This document shows, in pieces, positions 1-11,600 of a stretch of DNA of 64,000 nt. The notes under the pieces are model-generated. The model worked only from the letters and a program-made list of their open reading frames with translations. It made no database searches and was not told the DNA's origin. Numbering within the stretch: the stretch's first letter is position 1; every line of letters begins with the position of its first letter. Source of the stretch: Cyclospora cayetanensis (lineage: Eukaryota; Apicomplexa; Conoidasida; Eucoccidiorida; Eimeriidae); NCBI RefSeq assembly GCF_002999335.1, contig NW_020312369.1, forward strand, positions 186,001 to 250,000, read 5' to 3'. Made by a program: the position numbers and the translations under genes.

Positions 1-120
1 TTCTCTCTCTCTGGAAAATTTGGGCGTGTACTTCTTCAACATGTGCTGACTGACCTTGGGCCGAGTCTTTTCGCTTCTGTGTGCTGCTGCGTCTTTGAAG
101 TGCGTCTTCTTTACTAAAAA

Positions 121-1659
121 GTGTATGTTGTTGATTCTTTTCCTCGGCAGAACAAGCGTGTGAGCGCTCCTGTTTTGCCGCGCGATGTTGTTGCTGTTGA
201 GTCTTCTCCATGCGGTGGTGTTGCTGTTGAGTCTTCTCCATGCGGTGGTGTTGCTGTCGAGTCTTCTCCATGCGGTGGTGTTGCTGTCGAGTCTTCTCCA
301 TGCGGTGGTGTTGCTGTTGAGTCTTCTCCATGCAGTGGTGTTGCGGTTGAGTCTTTGTGCCAGTGTCGGTCCTATGGCTCTGGAGTTTTCGCATTTCGTG
401 TGTTTGTCTATCCCTGCTTCTCCGCAGGCCCCTTTCGTCACCGCCAGTCCTTTTCCGCCTTCGCCGCCTCTCTGGGGGGACGCAAGCAGCAAGACGCGCA
501 ACGGGATGCTCAACTAGCGCTGCTGTATGCGTCGTATCTCAGGGGAGAGACTCTTCAGCAGCCAGCTGCTCGTTTCCCGACCGACTTTCTTCTCCGAGAC
601 AATGATCTCTGCCAGCCTCTGTACAGGATTCACGGGGTGTATGGACCTTCAGCGTTTCCGAGTGCGCCTTGTGGGGGAGGGAGTGGCGTCGGCGGCTGCT
701 GCTGCTGCGTGGAGAGGCTCCCCAGAGGAGACCTTATCGACGTTAGCCAGCCGATGAGTGCATGGGGTTATGTCGAGGCTGCGCTGCAGATGCAAGTCGA
801 CCGTAAAGGGGGCGCTCTGCATGCTGACAGGAGGCGTCCAGATACGCCGACTTCACGCAGATCTGCCGCTCGATTGCTCCGCGTGGCAGGGCGCTTGAGG
901 GCGATCCTGCAGGAGCCGCGTGCTTCTCCGGATGATCCTCAAAGGCCTTTGTCTCTGGACAAAGCTCCGCAGGCACAAGAGGAGATTGCGCCTCAGGCGA
1001 TCGGAAAGCCGTCCTCCGGCTCTCCTGCGATTCGCGCCACGACTAACGAGGACGCGCACGCATCTAGACGAGCCGATCTGCAAGGGTCTTGCCCGCACTG
1101 GCGGCTTCAGGGAGAAATTCCAAACGGCGTCGAAGCAGCGGGAGCAGCTGCAGCTGCAGGACCAGTGCCGCCCCTCCTACCGCCATCTACGCCGCGTCTT
1201 CCAAGGCTGCAGGATGTTCTTGCGAGTCTGCGGCGAAAGCAGCCCGCCTCGTCTCTGCCTCCCGCCCTGAGACATAGCCGACCAACACTGCCGACGCGCT
1301 TCTCCCTCGCGGAGCTCTTGACGGAGAAGGATGCGCAGCTGGCAGCGGCGCAAGCCATGTCCGAGGCAGACTCGCCAGACACGGAGTGGTGGAACAGACT
1401 CAGGATGCTGGCGAGCTCCCGCGGAGACTGTAGAGGAGCAGGTACTCGAGAGCCTGAGGCGCTCGCAGGCGGGCATGCCTCCCAGTGGGAGGAGTGCCAC
1501 TTGCAGTCCGCTGAGGATTGTGAAGCCCTCACGTATGACGATCTGGTAAAAGCGCAACTCTACTGGGGAGATCCCCTTGTACTTTCGGGGCGGAAATATC
1601 GAAACAATTGGCAGCTCCCGGTTGTGTGGGGTTCTGAACTGCCAGAAGAGGCCACGTGA
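121..1659 (+). CDS. Hypothetical open frame, possibly a 3'-terminal exon
   Basis: A 512-codon stretch without stops that begins close to the window edge. It opens with a tandem VAVESSPCGG decapeptide encoded by a 30-bp minisatellite. It then runs through low-complexity Ser/Pro/Ala/Arg-rich sequence and ends in a less biased tail containing DTEWWNRLRML and LTYDDLVKAQLYW. No family was recognised. GC-rich coccidian DNA produces long chance frames, and the other frames here also hold fair open stretches (for example 920-1270 and 1331-1549). The true gene, if any, may therefore be spliced across frames. The tail from about 1300 to 1659 looks most protein-like. The start is not trusted. Confidence 0.3.
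   Translation: MYVVDSFPRQNKRVSAPVLPRDVVAVESSPCGGVAVESSPCGGVAVESSPCGGVAVESSPCGGVAVESSPCSGVAVESLCQCRSYGSGVFAFRVFVYPCFSAGPFRHRQSFSAFAASLGGRKQQDAQRDAQLALLYASYLRGETLQQPAARFPTDFLLRDNDLCQPLYRIHGVYGPSAFPSAPCGGGSGVGGCCCCVERLPRGDLIDVSQPMSAWGYVEAALQMQVDRKGGALHADRRRPDTPTSRRSAARLLRVAGRLRAILQEPRASPDDPQRPLSLDKAPQAQEEIAPQAIGKPSSGSPAIRATTNEDAHASRRADLQGSCPHWRLQGEIPNGVEAAGAAAAAGPVPPLLPPSTPRLPRLQDVLASLRRKQPASSLPPALRHSRPTLPTRFSLAELLTEKDAQLAAAQAMSEADSPDTEWWNRLRMLASSRGDCRGAGTREPEALAGGHASQWEECHLQSAEDCEALTYDDLVKAQLYWGDPLVLSGRKYRNNWQLPVVWGSELPEEAT
188..355 (+). repeat. 30-bp coding minisatellite
   Basis: About 5.6 head-to-tail copies of a 30-bp unit (GTTGCTGTTGAGTCTTCTCC followed by ATGCGGTGGT). Copies differ only by a T/C change in the GTT/GTC codon, a G/A change in the fifth copy, and drift in the last partial unit. 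Because 30 is a multiple of 3, every frame repeats; the frame open to 1659 reads VAVESSPCGG. Confidence 0.9.
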
Positions 1660-3264
1660 AGCGCGCCTGCTGCTGTGGCATTTTTGGGCAGGCACAGGCA
1701 CCTTGCGTCTGTGTCTGTCTGCTTGCGCTTCCCCACCGCGTGGCTGTGTGTCGCCTTCTGTACCCCAACGGGCTATGCAGCAGCCCTCGTGTGATGTGTG
1801 CAGCAGTACTGCGTGCTGCCGCAAATGCTCAGAAATAAGGGGGGCACACAGACGGCACCGAGAGAGTGCCTAAGCCTACGGGGGGGCGGCCTGCGTAGGG
1901 AGCCTGAGCGGCCTGTAACAACCTGGCAGCAGAGTAGAAGACACTGCAAAGCACTGACTGTAGACTCGCGTTTGGCAGCTCCTGCTGCACCCTCGAGGCT
2001 CCTTAGGTGCCATGAGGTACTTAGTAGTCTGCCCGGGACGCTAGGAGGCACGCGCGTTCATGGTGGAAGCGCACATGCATTCTTGTCAGAGCCAAGCCAC
2101 GGGGGGAGTTTTTAGTCATTTACTCCCCTCCCCTCCCCTCCTTCCATAAATGCTCTTCTGTGGGCACATACGTTGTAATCGCGGACGCCAAAATCACGCA
2201 TTCCTGCACTCAGCACGGCAAACCCGCTCAGCAACACTCCTGAGAGAACTCATGTCGCAGTGTACGTACCCCCAGCTGAGCCAAAAAACTCTGTACGCGA
2301 CAGATAGACGGACCTCGAGAGGGCCAGCTGAATGATATTCGGCAGCAGGAGTTTGCTGGAAACGGTGTCTATTACCCGCTGTCTGTACGCTCCTGAGGCA
2401 GGCAGGCTTTGGGGGATCCTTAGGGGCCCCCAAAGCTCTTGGAACGCGTTTGTCTTCCAGTATACTCTATAGCCTCTTGTGCGCTCTGCGGAGTGGTAGC
2501 CGCGTGCCCCTCTATCTAGAGGCGTTCTTTCTCTCTCTCTCTTCGTCCCGCTGTCGAGACATGAACCTATAATGCGGTGAGCTAAAAAGTACTTTCTCGG
2601 AGAGGGCCTCGAGAATTGTATACATCAACTACAGCTGATACAGGGGTCAAAAGTTGGATAGATCAATGTACCTATCACATGCACTGACTCTAACATGTGG
2701 CAGCAAGGTGGGCTCCTAAACGTAGCAGCTTGGGTGTGCAGGAGGAAGGCACGGAAGGGCACAAAAAAGATTCCCGCCTCCCCTTTCCTCTACGACAAAC
2801 ATTCCGAAAGCAGCATGCTCTAGCGTATATATATATATATACAGCAAGGCAATCATGGCTTCCCAGTTTCCGGCCTGGCGACCACGCCTCTCGGCTAAAC
2901 TACTGCTCATCACGCGCCGCTCTGTTGAAGCAGAGATACCCCCAAATGCCGAAGCGGGCGGCACAACATCAACATCAACATATATATATATATATATGTA
3001 TATATATACGAGTATACCGAAAAAATGTATTATCTTGCACGCAGACGGAGTCGCCGGCACATGTTTAAACACAGCCCGCAAAATAAGTAGGACTGACTGA
3101 AAACTGCCTGCATGCATACATACATGTATGCCTGCACACATACATGTATGCCTGCACACATACATGTATGCCTGCATACATACATGTATGCCTGCATACA
3201 TGGATGCATGCACGACTGCCTACAGTCCTGCATGCATATATGCGAACGTCGTGCAGTCTGTCCA
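1660..3264. other. Non-coding stretch with microsatellites
   Basis: No gene supported. It holds a GGGGCCCCC tract at 2423-2431, a CT-rich run near 2530, TA dinucleotide runs near 2825-2842 and 2980-3010, and the 20-bp repeat at 3115-3205. The right part is presumably the 3' flank of the large minus-strand gene that ends at 3265. Confidence 0.6.
3115..3205. repeat. 20-bp tandem repeat (CAYACATACATGTATGCCTG)
   Basis: Four nearly identical 20-bp units followed by a degenerate fifth. It lies just outside the stop codon of the UBR-like gene. The ATG-containing open frames it produces are repeat artefacts. Confidence 0.85.
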
Positions 3265-4602
3265 TCAGAATGTTAGATCTCGAATGCGGGGAATGCCCCT
3301 CAAGCGCGCCCACGTAAGGCGTCGAAGTGCTCGAAGTTGGTGGCTTGCCCACTCCGCGGTTAGTCGCTTCAAGCGGCTAGAAGAGAGTCTCAAAGGCTTG
3401 CCACGCTTCAGCAATAAATCTTCTTCTCCTGAAGATATCCGAGGGAAATCGCAAGCCACTGCAACCGTGATGCGTATTTCTTGAACACAGAAGCAGCGTG
3501 CTTGGAAGGGTACAGAGACAACAGGCGTATTGATGCACATGCAGAAAGGCACACCGGAGGAGAGGAAAGGGGTGACCAGACAAGCAAGAAGGCATGCAGT
3601 TACAGGAGCACACAGCACTAGGCAAAATGCTTTACCCATGCATCGACACATAGCGCAAGATTGTTTCGGCACAAAACGGGAAAGAGGGCAAACATGCACA
3701 CACTACACACGCAAAGACGCACATACACTACACACACAAAGATGCCACACAAGCACAGAGACACAGACGACACGGAGGACGTATAAGGAACGCAACAGCA
3801 AGAGAAGAAGCAGCGCTCAAGGAGGGGTAAGCGCATTTAGATGTATGTAGGCGCGTCTACAGGCAAATGTGCAGACAGCCGCCATGCACACCTTCACGAA
3901 CTTGAGTGTTTTAATGGAATAAGACAACAACCCCAAGGTTCGACACAGTTTGCAGCTTTGTGCAGCCAACGCACCGTATTCGTCTAAGTGCAGGCATCCC
4001 CACTTGGCGGCTCTGTCGCCTACAGTATCGACGGCAACAACTAAGACTGCCGATGCTGGAAGTTGCAGGAAAAGTGACAAGCCGAAGCCGCAGACTGATG
4101 CATGCTGCAGCAAAGCAAAGAAAAGAACGCAAAGATGCAAGCTACAAAATGCCGACATCCCACCAGCCACGCCACGATGATGCGCTCAGCAGATCGCATG
4201 AATCGGCTGTGTGTCAAGGGCAGTAGCAGTCGCAGAAGTTCGTATTCTTCTCGTCTGCTGTCAGCAGTTTCCTGCTTGCAAGCCTCATAAAGAAGTCGGC
4301 GCCTTTTCCTTCCCTGTTCCACCCTTCCGCGCTGATGCGAATGGCCACTTGCAAACCCGCGATGGTAGTCACAAGCAAAAGAAAGAAAAGCAGCAAAAAT
4401 CCGCAGAGCAAGCGACATGTTCAACAGGCGCATCAGACCGACACAAAGACGTACCCGTCTCAACCCTGCAAATCGCGTGAGTTGCTTGCCAAGACACGCA
4501 ACTTCTTCTTCGCAACAATCTGCAGAGCAGACGAGAAATCCGCAAGTCAGGCAGATGCAAACAACGGGGGGTGCATGCAGCCCCACAACTGGCGACGCGA
4601 TC
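3265..4602 (-). other. C-terminal UBR (cap) domain exons
   Basis: Three small exons carry the signature. Exon 4602-4455 encodes PPVVCICLTCGFLVC and DCC. Exon 4104-3975 opens with HASVCGFGLSLFL and ends in HLDEY plus one base. Exon 3428-3265 continues GEEDLLLKRGKPLRL and ends with a stop after RIRDLTF. The DEYG junction is rebuilt exactly by the splice (G|GA). This matches the Cys/His-rich C-terminal domain conserved in UBR1/UBR2. Confidence 0.88.
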
Positions 4603-7600
4603 CTGAGAAGCAACAGAATACACCAAACACACAGCCGCCAAGAATGTGTATGTGTGGACTGCAGCAGCAGCAGCAGCAGCAGCAGCTGTTGTTGCAGTGG
4701 CAGCGGAGAGAGATGACACCCCAAACTCAGGCTTCCTGCACGTACTGCACATCCAGAAAGTGATTGTAAAGCTGCTGATACGACTTGGGAAGGACTGCAG
4801 GGAAGGGCAAGTTTTGCAGAGCAAATATCGCCAGCGACGGTCTGTCGACAGCTGTGCTGCTGATGCGCTGCCACAGGAGCACAGCCTTTGCGCCAGTGAT
4901 TTCAAGCATTTGCAGGAAATCCGAAGGGAGAAAGCGTCGTGTCAGCGGTTGGTAATACAGGGAATGCGAGAGGAAGGCGCTCCCCACACGCCCTCCAACG
5001 GCTAGCGAATTCTCAAGCAGCTGCAGCAGCTGCTCATGCACATCCTTCTCTGCCACTATCACCGGCAATACACAGCTCGGGGCGCTCAGAGATGGCGGCA
5101 AGGCAGCTAATGCGTGAAGCATCTGCAAAAACACGCGGAGAAACAACAAAGCCCTTGCACGAAAAGCCACCAAGGCACAATGCACTCCCTAGACTGCATG
5201 CCTCACGCTCTCGTGCAATTTCTTTTCCAAACTCCTTGCCTACTATGCGCTGCTGACTGCCTTTTTTCGAAAGGCACAACACTTTCTTGCATGCAACAAG
5301 AAGCAAAACACTCTCTGGCCACTCTACTGCCCCTTCTCGGTTATAAGACTCCAACCTACCTGCAGCTCGTTAAAGACTTCCACGAGCGCCTGTGCCTCTT
5401 GCTGCTGCAAATCCTCGTCTTCAGCTCCCTCCTCCTGCAAGACACAGGCACACACACCAGACACTCCAAAAATCTGCTTTTACACCCACATGCTTGCACT
5501 CAAGCCTGCAGGTGTGTACACACGCATACATACACATATACATATATGTATATATTATCTGCAACCACATATACATATACACACATACACATGTACATAC
5601 ATGCATGCAAACACAGGCATATGTATGTACATATACATGCATATCCAAACACACATGTACACACACTCGTACAGACATATGCCCACACATACATAAACAT
5701 ACATAAACTCATATAAACATGTACAGAGACATATACGTACACATATACATATATGTATATGTAAAATGTTTCGTGCAACTGCTGCTCTCGCACAGCCGAC
5801 ACAACGGCAACAGCCCTTCGAGGCGGCAAATCGACGCCACCTCTTGCTGCATTTTCTGCAGATGTCGCTGAGAGCAAGGAGAAGAATCAGCTGCAGACGC
5901 TTCCACGGGTTAAGCCTCGACACCCACCGATCCAAACAGGAAGACTTCGAGAGACTGAGGAAGCGGCAGTCCCTCTAGGAGGCAATCACATTCGGCGTCT
6001 GGCGCGAACGGCTTTAAGGAAGTCAATACATCTTCGAGGGTGGAGCCACCAGTCTCTCCAGCCCCTGAAGCAGCAGACGCCGTTGCTTTTGACTCTGGTG
6101 AAGACATGCTTTTCAGACTTCCCGAAGGCAGCAGAGGTGCTCCCGAAACTCCAAAGGCACTCACTGCCTCGGCCTCTTCGAAGGGCAGTTTGCTGCAACA
6201 CCCCACAGCAGTGTGAAACAAACAACCCCACCGCTGAGAGCCTGTGTTTCAAAACGCACAGCGTTTCCCGCCCCCCCCCAAATGAGATCAACGCGCAACT
6301 TTTTTTCCAGAGCAAGCCAAAAGGATGGCTACACACATCGATTCGCATGCACAGCACGCGGAGCTAGCCACAAAAAAGCACAAGACAGAGGAAGAATTCA
6401 AGGCTCACAAAAGAAACAGCGACAACACTCCCTATACGCATTCTAATGAAAAGCAGGAAAGGGATACATATACACAGGCAGGCAAGGGATACATATACAC
6501 AGGCAGGCAAGCAAAGAGGACGAGGAAAATTAGTTAGAGCACATGCGTGTGTGCTTGCTTCCCTCTCTCTTTCTCTCTATTTCTCTCTCTCTTCCCTTGC
6601 GCAATAAAATTTCACGCCATACGGCGAAAACAAGCAGCCATCCAGCATTCAACAAGCACAAGTGATACGAGCCGTCTACACCGATATGTGCAGGCAAGGT
6701 AAAAGAGTCCGCCTGAAACTTCTTCCCCTGCTATCTTCTTCCCTTCCTCCCACCCCACGAGCCTATCTTTCGGAAACAACCGCTAGGCCAGTGTATCTAC
6801 ACCGCGCTTAGAACGCGGAAGAGGAAACATACTGATCAGGATGCATCGCCTTGAGCAGTAAGTGAACCTTGCGAAGCCACGGCGTCAGTCCCAAGGCAAC
6901 CACACGCAAGAGTACTCCACGGCGTTCCTCATCGGTCAAAACGCATTCGCTGGAATTTTCTGCCGCTTCGTCTGCCTCTCTCGCTGTGTTCAGCAGCGGC
7001 GTAGCAGATGCGGATGCTGTTGCTGCTTCAGGAAGCTCTGCTAGGCCCTGCATTAGCGGGTAGGGAGGTGCAACAGCATTCAAGCGTGTTGAGGATACAC
7101 CGGAGAGAGACGGTGCCGTGATGAGCTGGCTGGCTCGTCTTGAAGCAGAGCGCCCCCTGTCGTGTGACTGCTGCATCGCTGCCTCCTGCAACTTTCTCGC
7201 TGCAACAACACGCTTCAAGTATTCCCCTGCAGCGGCCTTCTGAGTAGCAGCATCACTTCCTGCGTTGCTGGGGAAGCAGTCTCCACATGCGTCAGCGGAA
7301 GAAGGGGGGGAGGGGGGACGAATCGCTAGAAAGGCTGCTCCTAAGTGCTGCCTTTTCGGCGGGAAAGGCAGCCGTCTGCCGATCAGACGAATGTCGTCAC
7401 ACCACACGGCGAAGGCTGCATCGAGATCTCGCGTCTCCTTCAGGGGTCTAAAATCGTCTTCCAACGCCAAAGACTCCGCCTCGACTTCGCCTTCCCACCG
7501 TCGCACGCGGGCAAAAGACTGCAGCCATGGAGTGCCAGCCTCTTTATCCGCCCTTGCTGCTGCTGCATCTGCTGTTGCTGCATCTCGCTTCCCCAGAGCA

Positions 7601-8638
7601 TCACACGCACCGTCCATTTGCAGTGCCCCCTCACGCATACAGCTGCCTCCTCCCCGCGAAGCGAAGTCTCCTTTGCCTCCAGAGTGCAGTTTCCCCCCCC
7701 TCTCGTCCTCGCTGCTCGCATGCAAGGAATGAGGCGACCCTTCTAACGCACTTGCGCACCTCCGGAAAATAGAACTACTACTGCTGCTGCTGCTGCTCCG
7801 GCTGCTGCTCGTGCTGGTGCGCCTCCTGCTCCTCTCCCCCCCCAGACGGACGCCACGCTCTGTCAAATGCTCCTGACGCTCCTGCCTCGCCTCCGATTCA
7901 TCTTCCTGCACGACTCCGACATGCAACCTACCCCAAAAGACATCCGCAGCAGAGGTCTCAATGGCAGAATCTCTGTCGTTGCTTGAGTCTCTACTTTCCT
8001 CGGCTGCTGCCCTAGCCGCTGCGTAGGCTGCCTCAGTTATCTCTGCACGCGTTGCTGCGGCATCTGCTGCTGCTGCATCTGCTGCTGCTCCTGCCATATG
8101 AGGAGCACTCCCTGCAGCTTCCCCAGCAGCAGCATAACGTGCTGCACTCGTCGCAAATGCCTGCAAACTTTCCTCCTCCTCTCCCTCCGCGGCGCTCTGC
8201 ACTCCCGCATGCAAACGGCCAAGCCTCTGGCGCTTCGCCTCCACGACAGGATCCTCCGTCGAAGAATCCCTCGGCTGTCTGTGTCTGTTGCTGCTGCCGA
8301 CACGCTGCTGCTCCTCCTCTTCTGCTGCTGCTGCTGCTGCAGCGCGCTGCTGCTCAAGATTAGCCAGCCGAGACAGGAACTGCCACAACGCCTCGTGCGG
8401 CCGCCGTGGGGTGGCGCGCTGCTGCTGCTGCTGCTGCTGCTGCGATGGCACAGCCGAACGCTCAACAAGGAGCCGATGTCGATCGCTGAGAGGGAGACGT
8501 TCCCACCACTGCCACACAACGCAGAAGCATTCAACTATGAAGAAAAGCTGCAAATACATGCGCGCAGCAGCCCGCGCACACGCCGATGTCTCGTGAGGTG
8601 CCTCAAGAGAAGGGCATCCGTTTTGTTGCTGCCGCTGT

Positions 8639-8690
<52 letters not shown>

Positions 8691-11600
8691 CTAGTGGCCG
8701 CTGTCGACGCTGACTGCCCCCCAGTTCCCCACATGCATAGTCTTCCTTGCTCGACTCCCCCAACCCAGTCTGCACTTCAGAAGATCGCTGATCTTGTTGC
8801 GCTCTGGAGGACCGCTCTTCCTGCTGCTCCTGCCCAACTTGCTGCTGCGACGGCAGCAACACACGCTGAGTTTCCGTTTGCGAATCCTCCATGCGTTGCG
8901 ATTCGTCTGGCGACGCTGTCTCTGCGTCTTCTCGCGACGTTTCCGTGGGAAGGCCTTGTTGCGTGGCAAGCAGCCCTTGCATTGCCAGAGTGCTGTGCAT
9001 CAAACGCTCTTGCTGCTGTCGCATATTTTCGTTGACTGCGGTGCTGGAGGGTGTTTCGCCCACGCCCACATTGCCTTGGCGCGCAAGCGAACTAGGGGTA
9101 TTGCTGCTGCTGCTACTGCTGCTACTGCTGCTGCGATTGCGATCGCTGGTCTCCCCACTTTCCATGTTGTCGCTGCTGCTGCTTGTTGACGATCGAGGCG
9201 TAGTTAAGCCCACGGAAAAGAACTCGAAGTCACTAGCATCGCTGTTAGTGGTGCCTGCCGGAGCAGCCACAGCGTCATGCAGAGGTTGCTCAAGCCGCAG
9301 CTGCTGCGGCAGCGCTTCTTCTAACCGCATGCGCACGCGACTAGCCTCCGACGAGGCCGAAAGGAAGGCAGCACTCCCCGAATGCCGACTCGGTGCGTCT
9401 ATCCGCCGCTGCTGATAATGGTGCCTTTGCATCGCCAGCACCTCCTGCTGGTGCTGCACCCCCCCCATCTCCTTCCGCGCGCGACGCTGCTCTGTTGCCT
9501 CTTTGGCAGCATGCATAGCCTGCTGCAGCTCAGAAGGCCCCTCAGTGGCTTCTTTCTCTGCAACAGTTGCATGCAGATCTAAGAGGACGCGTGTCAGCAA
9601 GAAGAAGCGAGTGTCAAGCCTTTTCAGAGATACTGCCCAAGCCAAATCGACAGTGCTGCCTCCTTCCGACGGCAACAGAGGCCGTGCATCTGCATGCGCT
9701 GCTGCTTCGAGCGCTGCGTCTGAGGCGGCAAGAAAGTCGCTCGCTTTTGGGCTGCAGCTTCGCGTGCCGCTGTCAGCAGCTGCCGACACGCTTCTCCCAG
9801 CGTCGTTCTTGCTGCTTGCGCGAGTAGCCACGAGACTGGGCAGCAAGGGCACCCCCCAAAGCACCAGCTGCTCCGTGTCATGCTGATAAAGGTCCCTTGG
9901 TGTGAAGCCGCTGCTGTCCACGTCATGCGAGCGCAGCAGCTCGCTGAAGTGTATGTACACCGCATGAAGCGCGTGCAAAGCCTCAGGCCGCCAGGATGAC
10001 AACAAGGCCCACTGCTGATTACGCAGTGTCAGCTGAACGCCGTATACAGCACCACCAACGTCGGCCATAAACTCAACAACACTCTTTAAAACGCAAACAG
10101 CAACAGGAAAAGCAGAAGAGGAGGAAGCAGAAGAGGAGGAAGCAGAAGAGGAGGAAGCAGAAGGGGAGCATTCAGCGTCTACAGCCGCACGGGAATGTGT
10201 GTTGAAATCTCTAGAGGCAAGTAGAAAGAAAAGACAGCGCTCGTGAGCATCTCGAAAGGGCATTGTAGATATATATATATATGTGTAGATATATTTATAC
10301 ATAGATATGTATAGCTATAAATAGATATAGATATATTCACATATATATTTACATATATATTTACATATGTATTTGGATGTACAATTATATAGCATACCTC
10401 TGCATGATCCACGGCATCGCTTAAGAGCTTCGCAATGACAGCAAGTGGATGCCCTAACAGAGAGCGGCGTGATAAATTTCGTTGGCGTGTTGGTTTGGGG
10501 CTTTTGGGGAGATTAGCGGAGCTTTCTTTTCTTGCTGCTGCAGTAGCCTCGCCTACGACGCGCTGCTGCCTTGCCGGTTCGGATAGCTGCCGCATACTGT
10601 ACGTGAACCGTTGCTGCTGCTGCAACGCATTGCGCTGCTGCTGCTGCTGGTGTCTGATAATCCTCATCGCGGAAGCTTCACGACCCTGCTGCCGTTCTTG
10701 ATTGAGCTGCTCATGTCGACTTGCTCGCAGACTGTGCCGCTCCGCCTCATCTAGGGGTTCCCGTTCAGGTGTCACGGAAGCACTTGATCCTCTCGAGCTG
10801 CTCGAAAGCGCATGGCTGCTGGTGCTGGGCAGCGCATGCGGGAAGTCTTGAGCAGCTGCGCTATCCAAGGGCCCTCTCGCTCGAGAAGAGGAGCTGTCTC
10901 TGTCTGCGTTTTTCGTGTCGGTGGAAGCTGCACCTGCTTCTCGCATTGCAGCAGCCAAGATAGAGGCCGCTGCGTCTCTGGTAAGCAGCAGGGGAGCAGG
11001 GAAGCTCAGAGGCGAAAGCCGCATGGCAGATCTGCAGAGATGCAGCAATTCGGCAGTGGAGGGCGAAGCGGGGAAGGGGTAGCTGGCATGCTGGCACTTG
11101 AGGGGGAGGCCAAGGGTGTGAGCGATTGCACGGCGCTTGCGTTGGAGCTGCAAAAGGCGTGCAGCCAGCTGTTGCTGCAGACGACACCAAGAAAAGCCCT
11201 CTTCAGCAGCGGGCACAGCTGCTCGTCCTACGAGTCTAGTTTCAGCAGCGAGAGCAGCAGCAGCAGCAGCACTGCTGCTTCCAGGAGGAGCTTGAAGGAG
11301 GGGCGGAGATCCCCTCAAACCCCACGCTCCAGAGGAGACAGCCGCTGCCTCAGCCGCTTGGGGAGACACTTCGCTCTGCAGGATGCGCTTCAACTGCAAG
11401 TTCGCGAGCGATCCAGGAAGGGAGTCGACGAGCAGCAGATTGACGGGCTGGCAGCAGTAAGGGCAGGGCAGCGACTGCTCTGCGAGCAAGGTTGCATGAC
11501 TCTGCGCCTTGCTGTGTCGGAGGTAGCACTGCAGATGCATGCGATGCCCACAACTCCGCAAGACAAGGCCATGGTGCTCTGCGTTCGGATTCAACAGTAT

